Source of the DNA: Rhizobiales bacterium CCH3-A5
Lineage (GTDB): Bacteria; Pseudomonadota; Alphaproteobacteria; Rhizobiales; Beijerinckiaceae
Assembly (NCBI GenBank): GCA_001556025.1
Contig: LSIB01000181.1
Location: 1-64,000 of the forward strand
Length of the DNA stretch: 64,000 nt
Direction of reading: 5' to 3'
Every line of letters begins with the position of its first letter. Position 1 is the stretch's first letter. Shown in pieces: positions 43,402-53,058 of this stretch. Under the pieces are notes generated by a model that was given only the letters and a program-made list of their open reading frames with translations, was not told the origin of the DNA and did no database searches. The translations under genes and the position numbers were made by a program.

Positions 43402-44325
43402 TCAGGACGCCGAGAAGGGTTTGCCGAGGCAGGCTGGCGCGTTCGCTCGCCCACTTTTGGGTCCAAGCGACATCATGGTCAGAACTGCGATCGTCGCAAG
43501 ATAGGGGGCCATCGCCAGCATCTCCGGTGGCAGCATGGTGACGCCGGCCGCCTTGAACTGAAGCTCGGCCGTCATCACCGCTCCGAACAGATAGGCCCCC
43601 AGCAACAGTCGTGCCGGTTTCCAGGCTGCGAAGACGACGAGCGCGAGCGCGATCCAGCCGCGCCCGGCCGTCAGGCTGTCGGCCCACATCGGCGTCAGCG
43701 CCAGCGAGAAATAGGCCCCGGCAAGTCCCGCCAGCGCTCCGCCGAACGCGATCGCGCCGTAGCGGATGGCGATCACCGGGTAGCCGATGGCATGGGCAGA
43801 GGCGTCGTTCTCGCCGACGGCGCGCAGGATCAGGCCGGGCCGCGTCCGGTTCAGGAAAAAGCTCACGGCCAGCACCAGCGCGAGCGAGAGGTAGACGACG
43901 ATGTCGTGGCCGAAGGCGGCGCGGAGGATGGGGTGGCCCGCAAGCGCCTCCGGAAGGACCGGCCCGAGCCGCGTGATCGTGCGGCCGACGAAGCCCGCCC
44001 CGATCAGCGAGGACGCGCCGATGCCGAAGATCGTCAGCGCCAGCCCCGTCGCGACCTGGTTGGCGGTCAGCGACAGGGTCAGCACGGCGAAGACCATGGC
44101 GGTCGCGACGCCGGCGACCAACGCCGCGACGAGGCCTGCGCCGGTGCTGCCCGTGCTGTAGGCGACGGCGAAGCCGGCGACCGCGCCGGTCAGCATCATG
44201 CCCTCGACGCCGAGATTGAGCACGCCGGATTTTTCCACGACGAGTTCGCCCAGCGCAGCCAGCAGGATGGGCGTTGAGGCCGCGACGAGCGTCATGACGA
44301 TTGAGACGAGGATGGCGCTGGTCAT
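43402..44325 (-). CDS. ABC transporter permease, BMP/purine type (second subunit)
   Basis: A 307-residue permease of the BPD_transp_2 group (YufQ/NupQ-like). It opens SIVMTLVAASTPILLAALGE and carries EKSGVLNLGVEGMMLTGAVA, the family signature. The start at 44325 overlaps the first permease gene by ATGA. An in-frame ATG at 44293 is possible but would remove part of the first helix. It forms the channel with the gene at 44322-45386. Confidence 0.9.
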   Translation of the reverse strand: MTSAILVSIVMTLVAASTPILLAALGELVVEKSGVLNLGVEGMMLTGAVAGFAVAYSTGSTGAGLVAALVAGVATAMVFAVLTLSLTANQVATGLALTIFGIGASSLIGAGFVGRTITRLGPVLPEALAGHPILRAAFGHDIVVYLSLALVLAVSFFLNRTRPGLILRAVGENDASAHAIGYPVIAIRYGAIAFGGALAGLAGAYFSLALTPMWADSLTAGRGWIALALVVFAAWKPARLLLGAYLFGAVMTAELQFKAAGVTMLPPEMLAMAPYLATIAVLTMMSLGPKSGRANAPACLGKPFSAS

Positions 44326-45386
44326 GCCACCCGCACCTTCCAGCCGATCCGGTACTTCACCAGAACGTCCGTCGCGAGCAGCACGAACAGCAGCAACGCC
44401 TGGAACATCCCCGTCGCGGCCTGCGGCAGTCGCACCGTCGTCTGCGCGATCTCGCCGCCGACGTAAGTTCCCGCCAGCACGACCCCGCCAAACACGATGC
44501 CGAGCGGGTTCAGCCGGCCGAGGAACGCTACGATGATCGCGGTGAAACCGTAGCCGGTCGGAAATTGCGGCGTGAGCTGGCCGAACGGGCCGGCCGCTTC
44601 GAACAGGCCGGCGAGGCCCGCCAGCCCGCCGCCCGCCAGCAGCGACGCCCATGTGACCTTGTCGGCGCTGAAACCGCCATGGCGGGCGGCGGCGGGCGCG
44701 AGGCCGACGACCTTGACCGCATAACCTGCGGTCGTTTTCTCCATCACGAGCCATGCGACAAGCGCGATGACCAGGGCGACGGGAATTCCGAGATGGACGA
44801 GCGAGCCCTCGGCCATCGCAGGCAGGGTCTGAGCAGCGGAAAACATCTTCGTCTGCGGGAAGTTGAAGCCGTCGGGGTCCTTCCACGGGCCGCGCACGAG
44901 GTAGTAGAGCGCCTGCACCGCGACATAGGTCAGCATCAGGCTGGTCAGGATTTCGCTGACCTGCAGCTTCACGCGCAGGAAGGCCGGAATGGAAGCCCAG
45001 GCCATGCCGCCGAGGACGCCGGCCAGCGCCATCGCGGGCAAGATCCACCAGCCTGAGAGCCCGTGGGTCGCCAGCGCGACGCCCGTGCCGGCGATGGCGC
45101 CCATGATGTATTGCCCCTCCGCGCCGATGTTCCAGACATTGGCGCGGAAGCCGATGGCGAGCCCCAGCGCGATCATCACCAGCGGCGCGGCCTTGACCCC
45201 GAGATCGGGCCAGCGCCGCGGCTCCTGAAACGGCGTCAGGAAGATGTCGCGCACGGCATGGAGGCCGTCATAGCCCATCGCCGTAAAGACGACCGTGCCG
45301 ATCAGCATGGTCAGGCCGACCGCGATCAGCGGGCTGGCATAGAGCATTGCGGCGCTGGGCTCGCGCCGGCGTCGCCATTCAACCAT
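44322..45386 (-). CDS. ABC transporter permease, BMP/purine type (first subunit)
   Basis: A 354-residue permease (YufP/NupP-like). Marks are FRANVWNIGAEGQYIMGAIA near residue 90 and YGFTAIIVAFLGRLNPLGIV near 280. The start at 45386 (MVEWRRRREP) gives an 8-bp overlap with the ATPase gene. The other candidate at 45410 would overlap by 32 bp and add a hydrophilic stretch. Its downstream end overlaps the second permease by 4 bp. Confidence 0.9.
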   Translation of the reverse strand: MVEWRRRREPSAAMLYASPLIAVGLTMLIGTVVFTAMGYDGLHAVRDIFLTPFQEPRRWPDLGVKAAPLVMIALGLAIGFRANVWNIGAEGQYIMGAIAGTGVALATHGLSGWWILPAMALAGVLGGMAWASIPAFLRVKLQVSEILTSLMLTYVAVQALYYLVRGPWKDPDGFNFPQTKMFSAAQTLPAMAEGSLVHLGIPVALVIALVAWLVMEKTTAGYAVKVVGLAPAAARHGGFSADKVTWASLLAGGGLAGLAGLFEAAGPFGQLTPQFPTGYGFTAIIVAFLGRLNPLGIVFGGVVLAGTYVGGEIAQTTVRLPQAATGMFQALLLFVLLATDVLVKYRIGWKVRVA

Positions 45387-46908
45387 AGGCAGGCTCCACT
45401 TGGGAGCCATGCACGCCGCCCATCATCAGGCCGATCTCGTCGATGCGTAAGCGAGCGACGTCGCGCGCAGGCGAAAGCCGGCCCTCATTGATGACGCAGA
45501 GCCGGTCGGCGAGTTCGAGCAGCTCGTCGAGGTCCTGCGAGATCACCACCACCGCCGAGCCTTTGGCGGCGAGGTCGACCAGTTCCTGCCGGATCGCGGC
45601 GGCGGCGCCTGCATCGACGCCCCAGGTCGGTTGGCAGACGACCAGCACGGAGGGCGTCTGGCCGATCTCGCGGCCCATGATGAATTTCTGCAGGTTGCCG
45701 CCCGAAAGCGAGCGCGCCAGCGCGGCAGGCCCCGTGGTGCGGACATCGAAGCGCTGGATCACGGCGGTCGCGAAGCGCGCCACATCGCCGCGCGCGATGA
45801 CGCCGAGCGGGGCCAGCGGCAGGCGGTGGCGCGCGGTCAGCACGGCATTGTCGGCGAGCGAGAAATCCGGCACGGCGGCGTGGCCGTTGCGCTCCTCGGG
45901 GACGCAGGCGAGGCCGAGCGCGCGGCGCGGTCCAGCGCCCTCGCGGCCGACCGGCCTGCCGTCTAGCGTGATGGCATCGGCCGAGCCGGCCAGCCTTTCG
46001 CCCGACAGAGCGGTCAGCAGTTCCGACTGGCCATTGCCGGCGACGCCGGCGATGCCGAGGATTTCGCCGGCGCGGGCCTCGAATGTGACCGCCTCAAGAT
46101 CCGTCCCGAAGGGCGGCTCGCCATCGAGCGACAGCCCCTGGACGCTGAGCCTGATCGCGCCCGCGCCGCCGCCGGGCTTGCGCTCGATCTGGCGCAACTC
46201 CGCGCCGATCATCAGCTCGGCCATGCGTTTCGTGCTCTCGACCTTCGGATCGCAGGTCGCGACGACCCGGCCGCCCCGCAGGATCGTCGCGGCCTCGCAC
46301 AGCGCTTTGATCTCGTGCAGCTTGTGCGAGATGTAGAGGATTGCGCAGCCGCCCATTGCGATCTGGCGCAGCGTGAGAAACAGCTTTTCGACCTCCTGAG
46401 GCGTCAGCACCGAGGTCGGCTCGTCCATGATCAGGAGTTTGGGCTTCTGCAGCAGGCAGCGCACGATCTCGATACGCTGGCGCTCGCCGACCGAGAGCGT
46501 GTGGACCGCGCGCTCCGGGTCGAGCGGCAGCGAATAGCTGTCGAGGATCGCCGCGACACGGGCCTTGAGTTCACCACGGTCGACCGCTTCGTCGAGGCCG
46601 AGCGCGATGTTCTCGATCACGCTCATCGCATCGAACAGCGAGAAATGCTGGAACACCATGCCGATGCCGAGTTTTCGCGCGGCTTTCGGGGAAGGGATCG
46701 CGACGGTCTCGCCATTCCACGAGATCGTGCCCTCGTCGGCCTGCTGCACGCCGTAGATGATCTTGACCAGCGTCGATTTGCCGGCCCCGTTCTCGCCGAG
46801 CAGGGCATGGATTTCGCCGGGCCTGACGCTGAGCGAGATGTCCTCGTTCGCCTTCACGCCCGGAAAGCTCTTGGAGATGTGCGAGAGCGCGAGGCGGGGA
46901 GGGGTCAT
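45379..46908 (-). CDS. ABC transporter ATP-binding protein with two ABC domains (BMP/purine type)
   Basis: A 509-residue duplicated ATPase (NupO/YufO-like). Domain 1: Walker A LLGENGAGKSTL, signature LSVGERQRIEIVRCL, Walker B LLIMDEPTSVLTP. Domain 2: GVAGNGQSELL as a degenerate Walker A (no Lys-Ser/Thr), LSGGNLQKFIMGREI and LVVCQPTWGVDAGA. Such an asymmetric arrangement, with a degenerate second site, is normal for RbsA/NupO-type proteins. It overlaps xdhC by 4 bp, so transporter and xanthine dehydrogenase are translated from one message. Confidence 0.92.
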   Translation of the reverse strand: MTPPRLALSHISKSFPGVKANEDISLSVRPGEIHALLGENGAGKSTLVKIIYGVQQADEGTISWNGETVAIPSPKAARKLGIGMVFQHFSLFDAMSVIENIALGLDEAVDRGELKARVAAILDSYSLPLDPERAVHTLSVGERQRIEIVRCLLQKPKLLIMDEPTSVLTPQEVEKLFLTLRQIAMGGCAILYISHKLHEIKALCEAATILRGGRVVATCDPKVESTKRMAELMIGAELRQIERKPGGGAGAIRLSVQGLSLDGEPPFGTDLEAVTFEARAGEILGIAGVAGNGQSELLTALSGERLAGSADAITLDGRPVGREGAGPRRALGLACVPEERNGHAAVPDFSLADNAVLTARHRLPLAPLGVIARGDVARFATAVIQRFDVRTTGPAALARSLSGGNLQKFIMGREIGQTPSVLVVCQPTWGVDAGAAAAIRQELVDLAAKGSAVVVISQDLDELLELADRLCVINEGRLSPARDVARLRIDEIGLMMGGVHGSQVEPAYG

Positions 46909-47759
46909 TGTCGGCTCGTCTCTCCCGTCCCATGCGCCGTGGCGGCCGACGAAGCCGGCGCCTTGGGCCCAAGCAAGCTCCGCACCAGCTCGGCCGCCGT
47001 CAACGCCGCAATCACCTCCGGCCGCTTGTCGTCCACATCCGCGCCTCCGATCGGGCAGGTGAGCAGGGAAAGCGCCTCGCGCCGACCACCAGAACGCAGG
47101 AACCCCGCCTCGAAGCGGGCACGCTTGGTCCCGGACCCGATCATGCCGACATAAGCCGCATCGCCGCGCTGGAGCGCAGCCTCGGTCAGGCGGTAGTCGA
47201 GCGAATGGCTGTGGCTGAGGATGACGAAGGCCGCTGCCGCCGGCGCGGTATCGACCGCCGCGACCGGATCGGCCATGCGGATGCAGGTGATCGCGGCGGG
47301 GAGGGCGTCCATGACGCCGTCGCGGTCGTCGATCAGGCTCGTTGCAAAGGGCAGGGGAGCGAGGGCCTGAGCCAGCGCCCGGCCGGTATGGCCAGCGCCG
47401 AAGATCAGCACCGCGGGCTTCGCGGCAGCCTCGGCCTTCTCGCGCGCCAGAAGCATGGCGAGATCGGTTGCGGTTGCGCGGTGGAGCGAAACCGCGACGC
47501 GCCCGCCGCAGCACTGGCCCATCTGCGGGCCGAGCGGGATGTCGAGTTCGCGCGCGGTCTCGCCCGTGAGGAGCATGACGCGGACGATGTCGATGCAGTG
47601 GAACTCGAGCTGCCCGCCGCCGATCGTGCCGGCCGTGGCGGTGGCGGAAACAGCCATCGTCGCGCCGGCCTCGCGGGGGGTGGAGCCTTGAGCGCGGGCG
47701 ATGGTGACGAGGACGACACCCGCAGTGAGATGGCGGGCGAGAAAGGCTGCGGGGGTCAT
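46905..47759 (-). CDS. xdhC: Xanthine dehydrogenase accessory protein XdhC
   Basis: A 284-residue XdhC that inserts sulfurated molybdenum cofactor into xanthine dehydrogenase. The N-terminal part has ARAQGSTPREAGATM and MGQCCGGRV, with the two Cys that carry sulfur and cofactor. The C-terminal part is a Rossmann-like domain (AVLIFGAGHTGRALA) with GMIGSGTKRARFEAGF. The start at 47759 fits the domain. The final gap from xdhB is 62 bp and contains a hairpin. Confidence 0.93.
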   Translation of the reverse strand: MTPAAFLARHLTAGVVLVTIARAQGSTPREAGATMAVSATATAGTIGGGQLEFHCIDIVRVMLLTGETARELDIPLGPQMGQCCGGRVAVSLHRATATDLAMLLAREKAEAAAKPAVLIFGAGHTGRALAQALAPLPFATSLIDDRDGVMDALPAAITCIRMADPVAAVDTAPAAAAFVILSHSHSLDYRLTEAALQRGDAAYVGMIGSGTKRARFEAGFLRSGGRREALSLLTCPIGGADVDDKRPEVIAALTAAELVRSLLGPKAPASSAATAHGTGETSRQ

Positions 47760-47763
47760 GGCG

Positions 47764-47793
47764 CGCTCCCCCTCCCCCGAGAGGGAGAAGGGG
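47764..47793. repeat. GC-rich hairpin between xdhB and xdhC
   Basis: CTCCCCCTCCC pairs with GGGAGAAGGGGAG (one bulged A) around a short CCGAGA-type loop. It lies in the 62-bp gap between xdhB and xdhC and is similar in kind to the C4TC4 hairpin at position 29. Confidence 0.5.
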
Positions 47794-47821
47794 AGTGCGT
47801 GTTGGTTGGCGTCGTCGTAAA

Positions 47822-50164
47822 TCACGACCCCGCCTCCGCCCGCACCCGCTCCACAGCCGCCAGAACGCGCTCCGGAGTCGCGGGCGCGTCGAGCGCCGGG
47901 AACACGCGATGCCCACCGACGCTCGCCACCGCGTCCGACAGCGCATGCAGCACCGAAATCGCCAGCATCAGCGGCGGCTCGCCGACCGCCTTCGAGCGGT
48001 GGATCGTCGGCTCGCGATTGGGCGCGTTCTCCAGCAGATCGACGTTGAAGATGCGCGGCCGGTCGGAGGCGACGGGGATCTTGTAGGTCGAGGGCGCATG
48101 CGTCTTCAAAACGCCCTTGGCGTCCCAGACGAGTTCCTCGGTGGTGAGCCAGCCCATGCCCTGCACGAAGCCGCCCTCGATCTGGCCTCTGTCGATCGCC
48201 GGGTTCAGCGACGTGCCGCAATCATGCAGGATGTCGACGCGCTCGACCTTGTACTCGCCGGTCAGCGTGTCGATCGCAACCTCGGCGGCAGCCGCGCCAT
48301 AGGCGAAATAATAGAACGGGTGGCCGCGCCCCGTCTTGCGGTCCCAATGGATTTTCGGCGTCGCATAGAACCCGGTTGCCGAAAGCTGGACGCGGGCCAT
48401 GTAGGCGAGCCGAACAAGCTCGGCGAAGGCGATCTCGCGGGCCCCGACCGCGACATGGCCTTGCTTGAAGACGATCGCCTCGGGTTTCTCCTGCCAGTGC
48501 CGTGCCGCGAATTCGACCAGCCGGGCCTTGATCGTCTCGCAGGCGTCGAGCGCCGCCATCCCGTTCAGGTCGGAGCCGGATGAGGCCGCCGTGGCGGAGG
48601 TGTTGGGCACCTTTCCGGTCGTGGTCGCCGTTATCTTCACTTGGCCGAGCCCGATGCCGAACGCGTCGCTGACGACCTGCGCCACCTTCACATAGAGCCC
48701 CTGGCCCATTTCGGTGCCGCCATGGTTCAGCATCACCGTGCCGTCGGTGTAGATATGCACCAGTGCGCCGGCCTGATTGTACCAGGTCGCGGTGAAGGAG
48801 ATGCCGAATTTGACCGGCGTAAGCGCGATGCCGCGCTTGATCACCGGGCTCGTCGCGTTGAAGGCGGCGATCGCCGCCTGCCTCGCCTTGTACCCGCAGC
48901 GGCGCTCCAGTTCGGCCATGACCTCGCCGGCGATCATGTCCTCGACCGGCTGGTGGTAGGGCGTGAGTTCGCGGCCTTCGCCGCCATAGAGGTTGCGCCG
49001 GCGGACCTCCAGCGGGTCGATTCCGGTCGCGAAGGCGACCTCCTCGACGAAACGCTCGGCCCCCACCATGCCTTGCGGCCCGCCGAAGCCTCTGAATGCG
49101 GTATTTGAGACCGTGTTGGTGCGCAGCGGCTCCGAGCGGGCGCGCACGGCCGGATAGAAATAGCAGTTGTCGGTGTGGAACAGCGCTCGGTCCGTCACCG
49201 GCCCCGACAGATCGGCGTTCCAGCCGCAACGCGCGCCATAGACGGCGTCGACCGCCAGGATATGGCCCTCGTCGTCGAAGCCGATCTCGTAATCGACGAT
49301 GAAATCGTGGCGCTTGCCGGTGATGGCCATGTCGTCGTCGCGGTCTGGCCGCAGCTTGACCGGTTTCCCGACCTTGCGGGCGCTGAGTGCGGCAACCGCG
49401 GCGAACAGGTTCGACTGCGTCTCCTTGCCGCCAAAACCGCCGCCCATGCGCCGGATCTCGACCGTGACCGCATGCGAGCCGACGCCGAGCACGGCGGCGA
49501 CCATATGCTGGACCTCGGTCGGGTGCTGCGTCGAGGAGAAGATCTGCATGTCCTCGTCCTCGCCGGGAATGGCGAGCGCGATCTGGCTTTCGAGGTAGAA
49601 ATGGTCCTGCCCGCCGATCTCCATGGAGCCTGTCAGCCGGCGCGTGCTCGCGGCCATGGCGGCTGCAACATCGCCGCGCTCCAGCTTCAGCGGCTCGGTG
49701 ACGAGGCCGCCTCCGGCGGCGCGCACCGAAGCGACGTCTAGAACCGGCGGCTTCTCTTCGTATGTCGCTTTCGCCAGCAGCGCCGCGTGGCGGGCCTGAT
49801 CGCGCGTCTCCGCCACCACTGCGAAGAGCGGCTGGCCGTGATGCAGGATCGCGTCCGTGGCGAAGACCGGCTCGTCGTGCCGGTGCGTCGAGGAGATGTC
49901 GTTGACGCCTGGGATGTCGGCAGCCGTCAGCACCGCGAGCACGCCGGGAGCGGTGCGCACAGCGTCGAGGTTGAGCGACAAAAGCCGGCCATGCGCGATG
50001 GTGCTGAGGCCAATATAGGCATGGACGAGCCCGGCCGGCTCGGCGAGGTCGTCGATATAGAGCGCCTCGCCCGCGACGTGCTTGTGGGCCGAATCATGCG
50101 CGATCGCCGAGCCGACGAGCGGCTGAACGGGAGCGAGGTCGAGCCGCCTGCGCGCATCAGCCAT
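47822..50164 (-). CDS. xdhB: Xanthine dehydrogenase, molybdopterin-binding subunit
   Basis: A 780-residue Mo-binding subunit. Motifs: VGSAIAHDSAHKHVAGEALY at the N-terminus, GGQDHFYLES with the substrate-site Glu, RRMGGGFGGKE and FRGFGGPQGM with the Arg typical of xanthine-type substrates, TEMGQGLYVKV, and the catalytic Glu in KAVGEPPLML. All key residues are kept, so it should be active on hypoxanthine and xanthine. It overlaps xdhA by 8 bp. The length matches R. capsulatus XdhB (about 777). Confidence 0.95.
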   Translation of the reverse strand: MADARRRLDLAPVQPLVGSAIAHDSAHKHVAGEALYIDDLAEPAGLVHAYIGLSTIAHGRLLSLNLDAVRTAPGVLAVLTAADIPGVNDISSTHRHDEPVFATDAILHHGQPLFAVVAETRDQARHAALLAKATYEEKPPVLDVASVRAAGGGLVTEPLKLERGDVAAAMAASTRRLTGSMEIGGQDHFYLESQIALAIPGEDEDMQIFSSTQHPTEVQHMVAAVLGVGSHAVTVEIRRMGGGFGGKETQSNLFAAVAALSARKVGKPVKLRPDRDDDMAITGKRHDFIVDYEIGFDDEGHILAVDAVYGARCGWNADLSGPVTDRALFHTDNCYFYPAVRARSEPLRTNTVSNTAFRGFGGPQGMVGAERFVEEVAFATGIDPLEVRRRNLYGGEGRELTPYHQPVEDMIAGEVMAELERRCGYKARQAAIAAFNATSPVIKRGIALTPVKFGISFTATWYNQAGALVHIYTDGTVMLNHGGTEMGQGLYVKVAQVVSDAFGIGLGQVKITATTTGKVPNTSATAASSGSDLNGMAALDACETIKARLVEFAARHWQEKPEAIVFKQGHVAVGAREIAFAELVRLAYMARVQLSATGFYATPKIHWDRKTGRGHPFYYFAYGAAAAEVAIDTLTGEYKVERVDILHDCGTSLNPAIDRGQIEGGFVQGMGWLTTEELVWDAKGVLKTHAPSTYKIPVASDRPRIFNVDLLENAPNREPTIHRSKAVGEPPLMLAISVLHALSDAVASVGGHRVFPALDAPATPERVLAAVERVRAEAGS

Positions 50165-51635
50165 GGGCGGCCTCCGCCAGCAGTCCCGCGACCCTCGTGG
50201 CTGTTTGCGCCTCCGTCGTCTCGATCAGGAAACGCCGGAGCAGATTGCTTGCGACTGTGAGCCGATAGCCGGCCGAGGCGCGCATGTCGGAGAGGGGGGT
50301 GAAATCTTGCGGCAGTGCGGCGACGGCGGCGGAGACCGCGTCTCCGCTCCAGAGCTTGCCGAGAAGAGCCGCTTCTGCGGCTTTGGCCCGTTTCGGGATG
50401 CCGGCCATGCCGCCATAGGCAAGCCGTGCCTCGGTAACGAGGCCGGCGGCGTCGCGCTGGATCAGGAACGCACCGCACAGGGCGGAAATGTCCTCGTCGA
50501 AGCGTTTGCTGATCTTCGAGACATGGAACAGCGCATCAGCTTCGAGTTTGGGCACGAGCACGACCTCGACGAATTCGTCGGGCCGCAGGTCCTGCTTGCG
50601 ATAGTCGAGGAAGAAACTTTCGAGCGGGATGGTGCGGCGCCCTTCGCCTCGCCGCAGCACAAGTTCCGCCCCCAGCGCGATCAGCGCGGGCGGCAGGTCT
50701 CCGATCGGCGAGCCGTTGGCGATGTTGCCACCGATCGTGCCGGCGTTGCGGACCTGCTCGCCGCCGAAACGCCGCATCAGCTCGTCGAGCTGCGGCGAGA
50801 TCGCCGCCAGCGCGCGCCGAACATCGACATGGTTGGCCATCGCGCCGATGCGCAGGTGGTCGCCTTCGTCTGTGATCGCGCGCAGGGCCTTGATCCGGCC
50901 GAGCGAGATCACGGGATCGAGCCGGCGCAGGCCCTTGGTGACCCATAAGCCGACATCTGTCGCGCCAGCGACGAGCGTCGCCTCCGGATGAGCGGCCATC
51001 AGGTCCGCCAGCGCCTGGGTGGTCGCCGGCGCGAGAAAGCGTCGGCCTTCGCCAGCGAGCGACAGCGTCTCCACATCAGCCAGTGCCGCGAGCTTCGCCA
51101 CAATGTCGCCGCGCGCCAGCGCGAAGCGATCCAGCGACCTGTCGGCATTGCGATACATCGCTTGCGCGGCCTCGACGATCGGCTGATAGCCGGTGCAGCG
51201 GCACAGGTTTCCGGCCAAAGCATCCTCGATCCGCGAAATCGACGGCGCGTCCTCGTTCAGCCAGAGCGCGAACAGCGACATCACGAAGCCCGGCGTGCAG
51301 AAGCCGCATTGCGAGCCGTGATGATCGACCAGCGCCTGCTGGACGGGATGGAGCGCGCCATTCGCGCCCTTCAGATGCTCGACCGTCAGCAGATGGCACC
51401 CGTCCAGCGTGGCCAGGAAGCGGATGCAGGCGTTGATCGCCTCGTAGCGCAGCGCGCCGCCATCGAGCCTGCCGACGACGACCGTGCAGGCCCCGCAATC
51501 GCCCTCTGCGCAGCCCTCCTTGCTGCCGGTCATGCGCCGGTCGAGGCGCAGCCAATCGAGCACGGTCAGCGTCGGGTCGCAGGACGCGATCTCGACCAGC
51601 CGGTCGCCGAGGTAGAAACGCAAGGTCTCACGCAT
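50157..51635 (-). CDS. xdhA: Xanthine dehydrogenase, small (Fe-S and FAD) subunit
   Basis: A 492-residue small subunit. Two [2Fe-2S] domains at the N-terminus (GCAEGDCGACTVVVG; CGFCTPGFVMSLFAL and CRCTGYQPIVEAA), then the FAD domain (LVAGATDVGLWV; GTIGGNIANGSPIGDLPPAL) and a CO_deh_flav_C end. It passes electrons from Mo to NAD+. It is the first gene of the seven-gene operon and divergent from guaD with 118 bp between them. Confidence 0.95.
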   Translation of the reverse strand: MRETLRFYLGDRLVEIASCDPTLTVLDWLRLDRRMTGSKEGCAEGDCGACTVVVGRLDGGALRYEAINACIRFLATLDGCHLLTVEHLKGANGALHPVQQALVDHHGSQCGFCTPGFVMSLFALWLNEDAPSISRIEDALAGNLCRCTGYQPIVEAAQAMYRNADRSLDRFALARGDIVAKLAALADVETLSLAGEGRRFLAPATTQALADLMAAHPEATLVAGATDVGLWVTKGLRRLDPVISLGRIKALRAITDEGDHLRIGAMANHVDVRRALAAISPQLDELMRRFGGEQVRNAGTIGGNIANGSPIGDLPPALIALGAELVLRRGEGRRTIPLESFFLDYRKQDLRPDEFVEVVLVPKLEADALFHVSKISKRFDEDISALCGAFLIQRDAAGLVTEARLAYGGMAGIPKRAKAAEAALLGKLWSGDAVSAAVAALPQDFTPLSDMRASAGYRLTVASNLLRRFLIETTEAQTATRVAGLLAEAAHG

Positions 51636-51753
51636 GGCGGCGTCGCCGCTGCAGAATCCGGATCATGCCCGCAGATTAGGCATGTTCCACCCTTGGCCGG
51701 AAGCGCTGATTTGATGCAGAGATGACGCGGATTTGGGCCGGGATTTTCACGCA

Positions 51754-53058
51754 ATGAGCAAAACCACCTCGATCAAGGCGCTGCGCGGCAGATTGCTCTG
51801 GTTCGTCGGTGATCCATGGACGCAAGGCGACGCGGCGCATCGTTATATCGCGGACGGGCTGCTGGTCATAGAAAACGGGCTGGTCAGGGCAGCGGGCGAG
51901 GCCGCCGACCTGCTGCGCATGCTCCCGCTGGACGCCGAGATCGTCGACCACCGCCCGCATCTGATCATGCCGGGCTTCATCGACGCGCATCTGCACATGC
52001 CGCAGACTCAGGTCATCGCCTCCTATGGTGCGCAATTGATGGACTGGCTCAACACCTACACCTTCGTCGAGGAGCAGAAGCTTGCCCAACAGGGCCATGC
52101 CGAGAAGCTCGCCCTGTTTCTGCTCGACGAGCTTCTGGCCAACGGCACGACGACGGCGGTGATCTACTGCTCGGTGCATCCACAATCGGCCGAGGCGCTG
52201 TTCGCGGAGTCAGAACGACGCAACACCCGCATGCTCGCCGGCAAGGTGATGATGGACCGCAATGCGCCCGTGGCGCTGACCGATACGGCGGAAAGCAGCT
52301 ACGCAGATTCGAAGGCGCTGATCGCGCGCTGGCACGGCAAAGGCCGGCAGCTCTACGTCATCAGCCCGCGTTTCGTGGTGACCTCGACGCCGGAGCAGAT
52401 GGCGGCGGCCGGCCGCCTTGCGGCCGAGCATCCCGACTGCCACGTCCAGACCCATATCAACGAGAACAAAGCCGAGATCGCGCTCGCCAACGAGCTTTAT
52501 CCCGAGCCTGGCGACTATGCCGGCATCTATCAGCATTACGGCCTGCTTGGACCAAAGAGCCTGCTCGGGCATTGCATCCACATGACCGACCTGGAATGGC
52601 GGCGTTTCGCGGAAACCGGGACCGTGGCCGTGTTCTGCCCAACCTCGAACCTGTTCCTGGGCTCCGGCCTGTTCGACTGGGCGCGTGCGCGGGCGGAAGG
52701 CGTGCCCGTCGCGGTCGCGAGCGACATTGGCGGCGGCACATCCTATTCGATGCTGCGGACGATGTCGGAGGCCTACAAGGTGCTGCAGTTGCAGGGTCAG
52801 TCGCTCTCGGCCTTTGCGGCGCTGCATGCGATCACGCTGGGCAATGCCAGCGCGCTCGGGCTCGACTACCTGATCGGCTCACTCGAGCCCGGCCGCGAGG
52901 CCGATGTCGTGGTCCTCGACCCATCCGCCGAGCGCGCCATGGCGCACCGGCTGGAGACGGCGCGCACGCTGGCGGAGGAGCTGTTCGTGCTGGTCACGCT
53001 CGGCGACGAGCGCAATGTCGTGGCGACCTATGTGATGGGGGAGCGCGTGGCGCGATGA
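51754..53058 (+). CDS. guaD: Guanine deaminase
   Basis: A 434-residue amidohydrolase-superfamily enzyme turning guanine into xanthine, the substrate of the divergent xdh genes. The zinc motif is in MPGFIDAHLHMPQTQVIASY; other metal and active-site blocks are THINENKAEI, LLGHCIHMTD, CPTSNLFLGSGLF and VASDIGGGTSYSML. The length and RPxFxxT-like region (ISPRFVVTST) match GuaD. The start at ATG 51754 is preferred; a TTG at 51733 would add seven residues. Its TGA overlaps the next small ORF (ATGA). Confidence 0.94.
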   Translation: MSKTTSIKALRGRLLWFVGDPWTQGDAAHRYIADGLLVIENGLVRAAGEAADLLRMLPLDAEIVDHRPHLIMPGFIDAHLHMPQTQVIASYGAQLMDWLNTYTFVEEQKLAQQGHAEKLALFLLDELLANGTTTAVIYCSVHPQSAEALFAESERRNTRMLAGKVMMDRNAPVALTDTAESSYADSKALIARWHGKGRQLYVISPRFVVTSTPEQMAAAGRLAAEHPDCHVQTHINENKAEIALANELYPEPGDYAGIYQHYGLLGPKSLLGHCIHMTDLEWRRFAETGTVAVFCPTSNLFLGSGLFDWARARAEGVPVAVASDIGGGTSYSMLRTMSEAYKVLQLQGQSLSAFAALHAITLGNASALGLDYLIGSLEPGREADVVVLDPSAERAMAHRLETARTLAEELFVLVTLGDERNVVATYVMGERVAR

